Below are positions 49,009 to 57,666 of a stretch of DNA of 60,471 bases, piece by piece. Each line of letters opens with the position of its first letter. Position 1 is the first letter of the stretch. Position numbers and translations under genes: made by a program. Origin of the DNA: Oscillospiraceae bacterium (GTDB taxonomy: Bacteria; Bacillota; Clostridia; UMGS1810). The DNA lies in NCBI GenBank assembly GCA_015068705.1, contig SVJZ01000012.1, positions 1 to 60,471 of the forward strand. Reading direction: 5' to 3'. The notes beneath the pieces are model-generated. The model made no database searches. It was not told the DNA's origin and saw only the letters and a list, made by a program, of their open reading frames with translations.

Positions 49009-50331
49009 ATGAGAAAAATAATTGCAGGAATATTAATCGCACTGTTGATATGCCCCATGATTGTTTCGGCAGATTTTTCGTTTGCAGGGGGCATATCTGA
49101 TACAGACGGTAATTTACATAGCATCCCAACTGATTTGTTCAAAGAGAGTATGACCGAGGAGGAGATGGAAACCGCGCTCAACGATTGGATCAACTCACAA
49201 AATATTGATGTGAAAGTAAATGAGCCAGATCCTGATACATGGGTCAAATCCTTTTCGGATGTTCCTGAGGATACCTGGTATTACGATAATGTGATGAAAA
49301 TGACCAGAAGGGGGCTGTTTAAGGGAACTACTCCGTTGGTAAATGGCGTGGGTACCTTTTCGCCTGATGCACCCATGACCAAAGCAGAATTTTTAACGGT
49401 GGTGATGCGGGTAATCTATCCCGATAAAACTGCAAAAGGTACACCCGGTAGCGAATGGTGGTCAAATAGCTATTTGTTGGCGTTGGAGCAGGAGCTGTTT
49501 ATGGAACCGGATTTGCCGCCTGCCACCTTGGATGATCCAATGAAACGCGAGGAAATGGCATTTGTGCTGATGGCGGGACTCAACGAGGCAGGCATTTTTG
49601 GAACGGAGGAAGACTATCAACGCGGAATTGCTGCGGAAGTTAAAGATTGGGATGACATCATGGGTTATTATTTTCATGAGGTGGTATATTCCTATGCCAA
49701 GGGTTTGCTGTTGGGGGATGACAATGGATTTTTTAATCCAAAGGATTCCCTTACCCGTGCCGAGGCAGCAGCTGTGATAGCACGTATGATTGATGCAATT
49801 GGTATAAAAAAGAGTGAGTATAATGCTTCGGCACAGCCCGCAAGCTACGGACCCATTACCATCTATGAGGGGCAGGAACGGAAAAATCGCGTTGCCATGG
49901 TAGGAGATACTGTCATTAAGGAAGACGGCACGCGGGTAGTACTGGAGCTTGGCCCCAGCGGTGTTTTGGGCGAAGGACAGGGCGTTGCCCCCGATCTGGG
50001 ATTAAAGGAAGATACATATGCCAGTGCAATCCGCGCGTGCGGCGACTATATGAGAGCTAATATGGGTATGATTTCCACCGGAGGCAACAGTATTGAATTT
50101 TATACCATCAATCCGTTAACCGGAGAAGGGCATTGGGGCAGTGAATGGACGAAAATAGATAACGCTACCCATCCTTGGCTGAAAGACCCGAATCACAAGG
50201 GAAATGAGAATTATGAGGTGTATGATAATAATTGGATTTGGGTTGGCGAAGGCCGCCACAGCAATTGGGTTCAAATCGGTTCCCATCATGAATACCACGA
50301 TATGCTCAAAGAACGTTACGGCTTAGAATGA
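49009..50331 (+). CDS. Secreted SLH-domain protein with unusual C-terminal region
   Basis: 440 residues. A signal peptide (about 1-22, ending VSADF), an acidic linker, then three S-layer-homology repeats (about 80-265). Visible repeats are SFSDVPEDTWYYDNVMKM, DAPMTKAEFLTVVMRV, and FNPKDSLTRAEAAAVIARMI. The repeats should anchor the protein to cell wall polymers. The rest (about 275-440: NRVAMVGDTVIKEDGTRVVL, then YASAIRACGDYM, NNWIWVGEGRHSNW and a His-rich end) is not a domain I recognise. The gene uses GGAGG before the ATG at 49009. No terminator is obvious before the next gene. Confidence 0.85.
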   Translation: MRKIIAGILIALLICPMIVSADFSFAGGISDTDGNLHSIPTDLFKESMTEEEMETALNDWINSQNIDVKVNEPDPDTWVKSFSDVPEDTWYYDNVMKMTRRGLFKGTTPLVNGVGTFSPDAPMTKAEFLTVVMRVIYPDKTAKGTPGSEWWSNSYLLALEQELFMEPDLPPATLDDPMKREEMAFVLMAGLNEAGIFGTEEDYQRGIAAEVKDWDDIMGYYFHEVVYSYAKGLLLGDDNGFFNPKDSLTRAEAAAVIARMIDAIGIKKSEYNASAQPASYGPITIYEGQERKNRVAMVGDTVIKEDGTRVVLELGPSGVLGEGQGVAPDLGLKEDTYASAIRACGDYMRANMGMISTGGNSIEFYTINPLTGEGHWGSEWTKIDNATHPWLKDPNHKGNENYEVYDNNWIWVGEGRHSNWVQIGSHHEYHDMLKERYGLE

Positions 50332-50415
50332 GCCTGCACACCATTCCATGCGCTTTTTCCACAAAAATAAGCCGCTCTCTATGATACATAATCACCAAAC
50401 TTTGCGCTTGTGTGC

Positions 50416-50444
50416 TTGTTTTTCCGAAAAAATTGTGGTAAAAT
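50416..50444 (+). promoter_or_regulatory. Promoter upstream of the CarD-like gene
   Basis: TTGTTT (50416-50421), 17-bp spacer, TAAAAT (50439-50444) with preceding TGG. Confidence 0.6.
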
Positions 50445-50463
50445 AAATTTACAGAAACAAAAG

Positions 50464-50508
50464 AAAAACGTGTCGTCCGAAAAAAGAACGGACAACACGT
50501 TTTTGTTT
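50464..50508 (+). terminator. Terminator-like hairpin between promoter and carD
   Basis: A 15-bp stem with one mismatch: AAAAACGTGT plus GTCCG pair with CGGAC plus ACACGTTTTT, followed by GTTT. It lies 20 bases downstream of the predicted promoter and 36 bases before the start codon, so it may attenuate the CarD gene or terminate the SLH gene. Confidence 0.8.
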
Positions 50509-50540
50509 CTATTTATCACATCATTCCAAGGAGGCAGAGT

Positions 50541-51050
50541 ATGTTTCAGGTAAATGACACCATATGCTACGGAACGCATGGCGTGTGTAAAATTATAGAT
50601 ATCACCAAAAAAGAATTTGGCGGTGTTGCGTTGGATTACTATGTACTTGAGCCGGTGCATCATGAAAAATCTACCATCTATGTGCCACTGCACAATCAGT
50701 CGCTTACCGGCAGAATGCAACGGGTGCTCTCGCCTGAGGAAATTCACCAGATTATTCAATCCATGCCCGAAGAAGAAACAAAGTGGATTGCAAATGAGCA
50801 TGAGCGCAGAGAATGCTATCGCATCGCACTGGAACAGGGCGACCGGAAAGAACTGATGCGCCTGATTAAAACCATCTATCTGCATGGGCAGGAACAAAAA
50901 TCCAAAGGAAGAAAGCTCTATGCAGTGGATGAAAAATTCTTGCATGAGGCAGAACGCCTTATTTATGACGAATTTGCCCTGGCACTGGATATCAAACCCA
51001 ATCAGGTATTGCCCTTTATCCGGGAGCAAATCGAAAAAAGAGAGAAATAA
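50541..51050 (+). CDS. CarD-family transcription regulator
   Basis: 169 residues. The N-terminal CarD/TRCF RNA-polymerase interaction domain (about 1-65: FQVNDTICYGTHGVCKIIDI, DYYVLEPVHHEKSTIYVPLHN) is followed by a helical C-terminal domain (about 70-169). CarD proteins bind the RNA polymerase beta subunit and stabilise open complexes, notably at rRNA promoters. AAGGAGG precedes the ATG. It is convergent with mtaB, with only six bases between stops and no terminator. A terminator-like hairpin in its leader suggests attenuation. Confidence 0.9.
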   Translation: MFQVNDTICYGTHGVCKIIDITKKEFGGVALDYYVLEPVHHEKSTIYVPLHNQSLTGRMQRVLSPEEIHQIIQSMPEEETKWIANEHERRECYRIALEQGDRKELMRLIKTIYLHGQEQKSKGRKLYAVDEKFLHEAERLIYDEFALALDIKPNQVLPFIREQIEKREK

Positions 51051-51056
51051 TCCTCC

Positions 51057-52355
51057 TTACCGCGCCAATTCTCCCACTGCATACCCGTTTTCCGCTTTGG
51101 TCAGGGTAACGTTTTGGTAGGTGTGACTCAAATCGGTGTCGCTTTCCACATGCACACGGATGTAGTTTCGAGTATATCCCTCATACACTCCGGGGGCAAT
51201 TTCCTGTTCAAATAGCACCTCGCACACCTCACCTACAAACGAGCCGATGTAATCATTACGGCTTATTGCTGCCGCTCCGGAAAGCAATGCCGCCCGTTCC
51301 TCACGCACTTTTTTGGGTACCTGTTCCGGCATCACGTCGGCACGGGTGCCCTTTCTGTTGGAATAGGCAAATACATGCGCCTCGGCAAATGCAATTTCTT
51401 TGAGAAATTCCAACGATTGTGAAAATTCCTCCTCGGTTTCCCCCGGAAAGCCCGACATGATATCGGTGGTAACGGCAGGATTACGGTAAATATTACGCAG
51501 TCGCTCCACACCTTCCCGGTATTCCTCTGCGGTGTAACGCCGATTCATCCGTTTTAAGGTGTCGGTGCAGCCGCTTTGTAGCGACACATGAAAATGCGGA
51601 CACACCTTCGGTAACCCGTGAATGGCACGGATAAATTCCTCGGTTAAGATGCGTGGTTCCAGCGAACCCAACCGAATGCGGCGAATGCCGTCAATGTCAT
51701 GTACCGCCCGCACTGCATCGATCAGGGAATGTTCTTTTGTATCCGTGCCGTAAGAGGCAAGATGAATGCCGGTAAGCACCACCTCGGAAAAGCCGTTTTC
51801 TGCCAACGTTTTTGCCTCGCGCACAATATCATGGATTGGTCTGGAACGCACCGGCCCCCGTGCATAGGGGATGATACAATAAGAACAAAATGCATTGCAA
51901 CCGTCCTCTATTTTGATAAACGCCCGTGTTTTTTCACTGTATTTTTCTACCGTAAGCTCTTCAAATGCTTTCTGTGTGCGGATGTCCGACACGTCGGTCA
52001 GTGTATTTCCGTCGCTTGCCTCTTCCACCATGTCCACAATGCGGTCACGGTGCCGAGTGCCTAAGATTACATTCACTCCTTCGATTGCCGCCACCTGCTC
52101 GGGCGCTACCTGTGCATAGCAACCCACCACCGCAATGATTGCGTCGGGGTTTAAGTGCTTTGCCCGGCGAATCATCTGCCGGGATTTTTTGTCCCCCGTT
52201 CCGGTCACGGTACAAGTGTTAATCACATACACATCACACACGTCCGAAAAGTCGGCAATTTCATACCCCCGATTGGTGAAAAGCTGCGCCATTGCTTCGG
52301 TTTCATACTGATTGACCTTGCACCCCAAAGTGCAGAAGGATACCCGTTTTATCAT
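51057..52355 (-). CDS. mtaB: tRNA (t6A37) C2-methylthiotransferase MtaB
   Basis: A radical SAM enzyme that turns t6A37 into ms2t6A37 in tRNAs for ANN codons. 432 residues. UPF0004 domain with Cys in VSFCTLGCKVNQYETEAM (about 6-14), CDVYVINTCTVTGTGD and AVVGCYAQVAPEQ; the radical SAM triad in DGCNAFCSYCIIPYARG (about 150-165); and a C-terminal TRAM domain (about 370-432). Order and spacing fit MtaB rather than MiaB. It is read toward carD. Confidence 0.94.
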   Translation of the reverse strand: MIKRVSFCTLGCKVNQYETEAMAQLFTNRGYEIADFSDVCDVYVINTCTVTGTGDKKSRQMIRRAKHLNPDAIIAVVGCYAQVAPEQVAAIEGVNVILGTRHRDRIVDMVEEASDGNTLTDVSDIRTQKAFEELTVEKYSEKTRAFIKIEDGCNAFCSYCIIPYARGPVRSRPIHDIVREAKTLAENGFSEVVLTGIHLASYGTDTKEHSLIDAVRAVHDIDGIRRIRLGSLEPRILTEEFIRAIHGLPKVCPHFHVSLQSGCTDTLKRMNRRYTAEEYREGVERLRNIYRNPAVTTDIMSGFPGETEEEFSQSLEFLKEIAFAEAHVFAYSNRKGTRADVMPEQVPKKVREERAALLSGAAAISRNDYIGSFVGEVCEVLFEQEIAPGVYEGYTRNYIRVHVESDTDLSHTYQNVTLTKAENGYAVGELAR

Positions 52356-52390
52356 TGTTTATAACTCCTTAACATAATTGCTTCTACTTT

Positions 52391-52418
52391 ATTATACACT
52401 ACTTACAAATTTTATCAA
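52391..52418 (-). promoter_or_regulatory. Promoter of mtaB
   Basis: On the minus strand TTGATA (52418-52413), 16-bp spacer, TATAAT (52396-52391). Confidence 0.7.
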
Positions 52419-52434
52419 TCCCCAAAAAAACAAA

Positions 52435-52463
52435 TTGACTTTACCGGCAAAAAGATGTATGAT
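52435..52463 (+). promoter_or_regulatory. Promoter of the HPr-like gene
   Basis: TTGACT (52435-52440), 17-bp spacer, TATGAT (52458-52463). Confidence 0.7.
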
Positions 52464-52506
52464 AAAAGTGATATTTTTGGAAATAATTTTTAAGGAGGCA
52501 ATAAAA

Positions 52507-52737
52507 ATGAAAACATTCAATATCATGCTCAGCTCCATCAACGATGTGAAAAATTTTGTAAATATCGTCAATAAATACGACTGTGAGATTGATCTCACCA
52601 GCGGTCGTTATGTAGTAGACGCAAAATCTATCATGGGAATTTTCAGCCTGGATCTTACCAAGCCCATCAAAGTGGAAATCCATACCGATGATTGCGAGCA
52701 GCTGCTCGGCGAGCTCAAACCCTATATCATCGACTAA
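52507..52737 (+). CDS. HPr-family protein lacking the catalytic histidine (Crh-like)
   Basis: 76 residues with the HPr fold pattern. DAKSIMGIFSLDL (about 38-50) matches the HPr Ser46 loop, with Ser41 in the place of the regulatory serine that HPr kinase phosphorylates. The first part (SSINDVKNFVNIVNKYDCEI) lacks the GLHARPA loop that carries His15 in HPr, so it cannot act as a PTS phosphocarrier. In Bacillus, Crh has exactly this state and serves carbon catabolite control with CcpA. Divergent, independent origin of a similar protein is possible. AAGGAGG precedes the ATG at 52507. Confidence 0.8.
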   Translation: MKTFNIMLSSINDVKNFVNIVNKYDCEIDLTSGRYVVDAKSIMGIFSLDLTKPIKVEIHTDDCEQLLGELKPYIID

Positions 52738-52750
52738 TCAAAAAAAGATC

Positions 52751-52780
52751 AAGGCGTGACCGGAAAAGTCGCGCCTTTTT
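52751..52780 (+). terminator. Terminator after the HPr-like gene
   Basis: AAGGCGTGAC pairs with GTCGCGCCTT (one mismatch), then T residues. Confidence 0.88.
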
Positions 52781-52846
52781 GCTATCAAAAAAACGGAAGC
52801 CCTCATTCTGACGGGCTGCATATACTACATCAAGGGGGATGGAAGC

Positions 52847-53398
52847 ATGGACTTTCGTTACCGGCCGACCGAGCAGGAAATCAAACTGATGATTTTGTAT
52901 GTCATCTCCTCCCTGCGGGTCAACGCCACATATACCTTACTCGATTATATCATCGCACGTTCTGCGGCGGTCAATTATTTTGAGTTGGAGGAGCACCTGC
53001 GTTCTCTTTCGGAGAGCGGCAACCTTACCGAGCTTACGGTGGAGGGCAACCTCATCTATTCGCTCACCGATTCGGGAGAGGAAACGGCAGGCTTTTTTGC
53101 CGAGCGCATCCCTTATTCGGTACGCGAAAAAATCGATATCGCCGTGAATGAGATCAATAAAAAACACACCGCCGGAAATGTGGTCGCGGCGGATTATCAC
53201 CCCATCAACGAAACCGAGTATACCGTCACCTGCACCATTGTGGAACACCATGTTCCCCTGCTCAAATTGGAGGTATACGCAGGCGAGGTGGAACGTGCCA
53301 AGAAAATGGCAAACTATGTCCGCAATCATACCAATGAGGTGTATCGCGATATCATGCTTGCACTTTGTCCGCCCGAGCCGGAGCAGGAAGAACAGTAA
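52847..53398 (+). CDS. DUF4364 family protein
   Basis: 183 residues. The N-terminal half (about 10-75) is winged-helix-like: EIKLMILYVISSLRVNATYT, LLDYIIARSAAVNYFELEEH, LRSLSESGNLTELTVEGNL. The C-terminal half (about 90-175) has alternating strands (EYTVTCTIVEHHVPLLKLEV) and a helix. DUF4364 proteins are frequent in Clostridia and look like transcriptional regulators, with no established target. The ATG follows AAGGGGGATG at loose spacing. It ends before a terminator. Confidence 0.85.
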   Translation: MDFRYRPTEQEIKLMILYVISSLRVNATYTLLDYIIARSAAVNYFELEEHLRSLSESGNLTELTVEGNLIYSLTDSGEETAGFFAERIPYSVREKIDIAVNEINKKHTAGNVVAADYHPINETEYTVTCTIVEHHVPLLKLEVYAGEVERAKKMANYVRNHTNEVYRDIMLALCPPEPEQEEQ

Positions 53399-53446
53399 TG
53401 TATTCCTCGTCCGAGTCGGAAACATCCAGACCAATCACGCAGTTCT

Positions 53447-53469
53447 CCCGCCCATTAAGGCGGGTTTTT
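53447..53469 (+). terminator. Terminator after DUF4364
   Basis: CCCGCC pairs with GGCGGG around CATTAA, then five T residues. Confidence 0.85.
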
Positions 53470-53486
53470 GCGTATGTTGGCATTGA

Positions 53487-53515
53487 TTGACAGGTTGAAA
53501 AAAATATGGTAAAAT
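53487..53515 (+). promoter_or_regulatory. Promoter of lysA
   Basis: TTGACA (53487-53492), 17-bp spacer, TAAAAT (53510-53515) with preceding TGG. A leader of about 105 nt follows, with a weak AAAGTT/AACTTT stem but no lysine riboswitch that I can recognise. Confidence 0.8.
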
Positions 53516-53627
53516 AGTATATAGAGAAAGTTTGATTTTTTACGCTAACTTTATTTTTGAAAGCTGCACAAAGGAGAGCCATCATCAAATAGGCAGGAAA
53601 AATGTAACACAATACTTGGAGGATCAC

Positions 53628-54929
53628 ATGTTTTTTTTGGATTATATGAAAATCAATGAACGCAACCATCTGGAAATTGGTGGTTGCGATACCGTGGAGT
53701 TGGCAGAGCAATATGGTACACCGCTCTATGTCATGGATGAGGAGCGCATCCGTGCCAATGCCCGTCGTTACCGCAATGCCGTAGAAGAATTTTACGGCGG
53801 AAACGGCTTGGTGCTCTATGCCAGTAAAGCACTGTGCACCGCTGCGCTCTATCGCATCATCGATGAAGAGGGATTGGGCGCCGATGTGGTGTCGGGCGGC
53901 GAGCTTTACACTGCACTCAAAGCAGACTTTGACCCAAAAAAGATCTATTTTCATGGCAACAATAAAACCCGTGCCGAACTGGAAATGGCAGTAGATGCAG
54001 GGGTTGGCAGGATTGTGGTGGACAATGCCTACGAGCTTGCCATGTTGGATGAAATCAGTGCTTCCCGAGGCACTGTGAGCGAAATTCTCTTCCGCTTAAA
54101 ACCGGGCGTGGAGGCACATACCCACGAATTTATCAGCACCGGTCAGATTGATTCCAAATTCGGCGCGGCACTGGAAACCAACGAGGCATTCCATTTGGTG
54201 GAGCAGGCGTGTGCCTGCAAGCATATCCGCCTGATTGGCATTCACTGCCATATCGGATCTCAAATTTTTGATTTGGAACCCTTTAAGCTGGCGGCGGATG
54301 TCATGCTGGAATTCGCCCGTGAAATCAAAGAAAAACTTGGCGTTGTAATCAAAGAACTCAACCTCGGCGGCGGCTTTGGTATTCAATACACCGCAGAGGA
54401 TAAGCCCTTACCCTATCATCAGTACATGATGGCGGTGTCCGAGGTGGTCAAAACTTCCTGCGCCGAAAAGGGACTGGAATTCCCCTTCATCCTCATGGAG
54501 CCGGGTCGCTCCATTGTGGGTGACGCAGGCATCACCCTCTACACAGTGGGTGCGGTCAAAGAAATTCCAAACATCCGCAAATACGCCTCGGTGGATGGCG
54601 GCATGGGCGATAACCCACGCTACCTGCTCTATGAGGCACAGTATGACGGGGTGCTTGCAAATCGTGCCAATGCCCCTGTAGACGATGTGGTAACCGTGTG
54701 TGGCAAGTGCTGCGAGTCGGGTGACATCCTCATCCGTGATGCAAACCTTCCCGCTATGGTGCCGGGTGATATTTTAGCAGTCATGTCCACCGGCGCATAC
54801 AATTACTCCATGTCCAGCAATTATAACCGCATTCCGCGTCCGCCGGTGGTGTTGGTAAAGAACGGAACATCACGGGTCATTGTCAAGAGAGAAACCTACG
54901 AACAGGTTATGCAAAACGATGTGTTTTAA
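53628..54929 (+). CDS. lysA: Diaminopimelate decarboxylase
   Basis: It decarboxylates meso-diaminopimelate to lysine, the last step of the pathway. 433 residues. The PLP lysine lies in LYASKALCTA (about residue 62), GIHCHIGSQIFD is at about 206, GGGFGIQYTAED at about 246, EPGRSIVGDAG at about 290 and CGKCCESGD at about 360 is the motif with the partner-site Cys. AGGAGG precedes the ATG at 53628, which is the first in this frame after the leader. It is followed by an M50 protease after 19 bases. Confidence 0.94.
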   Translation: MFFLDYMKINERNHLEIGGCDTVELAEQYGTPLYVMDEERIRANARRYRNAVEEFYGGNGLVLYASKALCTAALYRIIDEEGLGADVVSGGELYTALKADFDPKKIYFHGNNKTRAELEMAVDAGVGRIVVDNAYELAMLDEISASRGTVSEILFRLKPGVEAHTHEFISTGQIDSKFGAALETNEAFHLVEQACACKHIRLIGIHCHIGSQIFDLEPFKLAADVMLEFAREIKEKLGVVIKELNLGGGFGIQYTAEDKPLPYHQYMMAVSEVVKTSCAEKGLEFPFILMEPGRSIVGDAGITLYTVGAVKEIPNIRKYASVDGGMGDNPRYLLYEAQYDGVLANRANAPVDDVVTVCGKCCESGDILIRDANLPAMVPGDILAVMSTGAYNYSMSSNYNRIPRPPVVLVKNGTSRVIVKRETYEQVMQNDVF

Positions 54930-54948
54930 TCATTTCATATAAAAGGGT

Positions 54949-55587
54949 GTGTTTGTCATCAAACAGATGATTTTAGACTTGTTGCTCAGCCTTCCTGCAC
55001 TGGTCATTGCGCTTACCGTGCACGAATATGCACATGGGCTTGTCGCATATAAGATGGGCGACCCCACTGCAAAATATAGCGGAAGACTCAGCTTAAATCC
55101 CATGGATCACCTTGACCCGGTGGGTACCCTGTGTCTGCTTCTTTTCCATTTCGGCTGGGCAAAGCCGGTGCCCATCAACCCCATGAACTTTAAGCATCAG
55201 CGCAAGGGTGTGATTTTGGTGTCATTGGCAGGGCCGTTCGCCAATTTTATCACCGCGCTCATTTTCGCATTTATCCTTGGCGCCATGGGCAGATTTTTAA
55301 CCGCAAATACCCTCACCGTGTTCCTTTATCAGGTGGTGCAGTATGTCATGGTGCTCAATGTGGGACTTATGGTGTTTAATCTCATTCCCATTCCCCCGTT
55401 GGATGGTTCCAAGGTACTGGCAGAGATTTTGCCCTATCGTTACCGTTATCGCATGTATGAGTTGGAACGCTATTCCACTCTGATATTTATTGCATTCATT
55501 TTGCTCAATAACCGCATCCCGTTTTTGGGATATCTTTCCCGTGCGGTGCTCATATTCATTCAATTTTTGGTAGGATTGGTGTTTTAA
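54949..55587 (+). CDS. Site-2 (M50) protease family membrane protein
   Basis: 212 residues, about five membrane segments. The zinc site is HEYAHG (HExxH, about residues 25-29) in the first helix and PPLDGSKVLA (about 143-152) in a later one; NPMDHLDPVG (about 51-60) is typical of the small M50 group of Clostridia. It is not a full RseP-type protease as it lacks PDZ domains. The start is a GTG at 54949 with AAAAGGG just before it; another start cannot be excluded. It precedes scpA directly with no gap, a frequent clostridial arrangement. Confidence 0.85.
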   Translation: MFVIKQMILDLLLSLPALVIALTVHEYAHGLVAYKMGDPTAKYSGRLSLNPMDHLDPVGTLCLLLFHFGWAKPVPINPMNFKHQRKGVILVSLAGPFANFITALIFAFILGAMGRFLTANTLTVFLYQVVQYVMVLNVGLMVFNLIPIPPLDGSKVLAEILPYRYRYRMYELERYSTLIFIAFILLNNRIPFLGYLSRAVLIFIQFLVGLVF

Positions 55588-56382
55588 ATGGAGCAACTAA
55601 CCTTTCATCTCCAGTCATTTGAAGGTCCGCTTGACCTGCTGGAGCATCTGATAAAAAAGAATAAGCTCAATATCTGTTCCATTTCGCTCATTGCCATCAC
55701 CGACCAGTATATTGAATATATCGAGCGGATGCATAAGATGGATTTGGAACTGTCCAGTGATTTTTTGGTGGTTGCATCAAACCTGCTCTATATCAAGTCC
55801 AAGGCGCTGCTGCCAAAGCATGAGGAAGAGGACGATGCCGACCAGATTGCCCGTGATCTCACCGAGGCATTGTTGGAGCGTGCCCGCATGAAACTCATTG
55901 CCGAGGAATTTAAAAAACGGCAGTATGACGGCACCTTCCGCTTTTTCAAAGGTCCCGAGCCGTTTGAGGGGGAGCATGTGGTAAAAACACTCGACCCCGT
56001 TCCGTTGGACAAGCTGCTTGACGCATTCCGCGTGGTACTGGAAAAGACCGAACGAAAATTACCGCCCCCCAAGACTAATTTTGAGGGCATTGTGGGTCAT
56101 GAAAAGGTGTCGGTCAAGGAAAAGGCAAATGGACTCATCAACCGTCTCAAAACGCAGAAAACAGTGCGGTTTGAACATATCTTTTCGGATGTGCGCACCA
56201 AAAGCGCCGCCGTGGCACTGTTTCTGGCGGTGCTAGAGCTGCTCAAGGTGGGGCGTGTGCTTGCTACCGATGAGGAAGACGGTTTATACTTAAAACTCGG
56301 ACGTGCCCGCGGCAATGTGGATGAGGTCTGGGAGGAAAAAGGCGGTCAAATGCAAAGCGAGGGGTTACATGGAGATCAATAA
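55588..56382 (+). CDS. scpA: Segregation and condensation protein A
   Basis: The kleisin of the bacterial SMC complex, linking SMC heads. 264 residues. The N-terminal SMC-neck-binding part (LTFHLQSFEGPLDLLEHLIK, then KNKLNICSISLIAITDQYIEYI, about 3-55) and a helical middle (SDFLVVASNLLYIKSKALLP) are typical; the C-terminal winged helix (VRFEHIFSDVRTKSAAVALF) is clear. It starts directly at the end of the previous gene and overlaps scpB by 14 bases. Confidence 0.95.
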   Translation: MEQLTFHLQSFEGPLDLLEHLIKKNKLNICSISLIAITDQYIEYIERMHKMDLELSSDFLVVASNLLYIKSKALLPKHEEEDDADQIARDLTEALLERARMKLIAEEFKKRQYDGTFRFFKGPEPFEGEHVVKTLDPVPLDKLLDAFRVVLEKTERKLPPPKTNFEGIVGHEKVSVKEKANGLINRLKTQKTVRFEHIFSDVRTKSAAVALFLAVLELLKVGRVLATDEEDGLYLKLGRARGNVDEVWEEKGGQMQSEGLHGDQ

Positions 56383-56950
56383 ATTACAGGGAATTATCGA
56401 AAGTATTTTGTTTGCGGCAGGCGAGTCGGTTTCATTGAACCGCCTGGCAGAGCTTACCGACACCGATAAGCATACCCTGACCGAGGTAATGAAAATCATG
56501 GCACAAAATTATGATGCCGATGATACCCGAGGGATTACCCTCATTCAGTTGGAGGATAGCTATCAGCTCTGTACCAAAAATGAACTGTATGGCTATGTGC
56601 AGGCAATGAACGAAAAGCGTACCCGACAAACCCTTTCCAATGCAGGTCTGGAGGTGCTTTCCATCGTGGCATATAACCAACCCGTCACCCGTGCCACATT
56701 AGAGTTCATCCGTGGGGTAAATAGTGATGGCGCATTAAACCGCCTCATTGAGATGGGGCTGGTGGATGAGGCAGGGCGATTGGATGCCCCTGGTAAACCC
56801 ATTCTGTATGCCACCACCGAGGAATTTTTACGGGTATTTTCTCTAAGCTCTCTCTCCGAATTGCCCGAGGTGGAAACCCCTGCCCCCGAGCAGGAACAGA
56901 GTGAGGACGACGAGCAGGATTACACCCAGGAGAATATGGGAATACTCTAA
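56369..56950 (+). CDS. scpB: Segregation and condensation protein B
   Basis: 193 residues with two winged-helix domains (KLQGIIESILFAAGESVSLN, then LSNAGLEVLSIVAYNQPVTR and ATLEFIRGVNSDGALNRLIE). It forms a dimer that binds the middle of ScpA in the SMC complex for chromosome segregation. The start at 56369 overlaps the end of scpA. AGCGAGGGG precedes it. It ends with an acidic tail (PEQEQSEDDEQDY). Confidence 0.95.
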   Translation: MEINKLQGIIESILFAAGESVSLNRLAELTDTDKHTLTEVMKIMAQNYDADDTRGITLIQLEDSYQLCTKNELYGYVQAMNEKRTRQTLSNAGLEVLSIVAYNQPVTRATLEFIRGVNSDGALNRLIEMGLVDEAGRLDAPGKPILYATTEEFLRVFSLSSLSELPEVETPAPEQEQSEDDEQDYTQENMGIL

Positions 56951-57008
56951 TAACCCAGTTGCTTTTCCCCTTTGAATCCAATAATCGCTTACATCAGGAG
57001 GTGGTTGT

Positions 57009-57647
57009 GTGATTGCATGGATATTATACGGACTGCTTATCTTGCTTGGACTGCTTTCTGTCACCATACTTTTTTTAAAAATCACACTGGAATTTACCGC
57101 TTCCTATGCGCAAGATACACCGCTCCATTTTTCCCTTTCCGTTTCCTTGCGCAAGGGCAGGATTAAGGTGGATATTCCGTTAAATGGACAGGATGAAAAA
57201 AAACCAAAAGAGAGTAAACAAGTCGCAGAACATGACAAAAAAACCATAAAAGATTACATTCGCTTACTCCAAAAAGCGAGGGATTTTCTACGGGATGCCA
57301 TCGCCACCTACCGGTTGAGCCGACCTTCCATCCAATCCCGTCTGCACCTGGAAAATGTAGAACTTATGGCGGTTTACGGGTTGGGCGATGCGGCGCAGAC
57401 CGGCATTATCACAGGCACAGCGTGGGGTCTTATCTACAATTTATACGCCCTGTTAGGGCAGGTAACCACCCTCTACACCCATCATTTTGACCTAAAACCG
57501 GTGTTCAACGCAAAAGGATTTCGATTCTCGCTCAAAGTCGCTCTGCGACTGCGTTTGGCGGGATTGATATATATCGGTGTAACCGTACTGGTAAACTACC
57601 TGCGTGTTACCCGTGCAAGAAAGAAAAACAAGCCCGTAAGGGCATAA
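57009..57647 (+). CDS. DUF2953 domain protein
   Basis: 212 residues. A GTG start follows GGAGGTGG. An N-terminal membrane segment (MIAWILYGLLILLGLLSVTI) anchors a soluble part with a charged linker (KKPKESKQVAEHDKKTIKDY) and the DUF2953-like region (ENVELMAVYGLGDAAQTGII, about 120-175). A C-terminal hydrophobic part (LRLAGLIYIGVTVLVNYL) may be a second membrane helix. The DUF2953 gene commonly sits next to gerW/ytfJ in spore formers, as here. Function is not established. Confidence 0.85.
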   Translation: MIAWILYGLLILLGLLSVTILFLKITLEFTASYAQDTPLHFSLSVSLRKGRIKVDIPLNGQDEKKPKESKQVAEHDKKTIKDYIRLLQKARDFLRDAIATYRLSRPSIQSRLHLENVELMAVYGLGDAAQTGIITGTAWGLIYNLYALLGQVTTLYTHHFDLKPVFNAKGFRFSLKVALRLRLAGLIYIGVTVLVNYLRVTRARKKNKPVRA

Positions 57648-57666
57648 ACCAAGGAGGTAATTTCAA

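Noticed and set aside
53516-53627. Lysine riboswitch in the lysA leader
   Set aside because: The leader is only about 105 nt and lacks the conserved L-box core; only a weak stem is visible.
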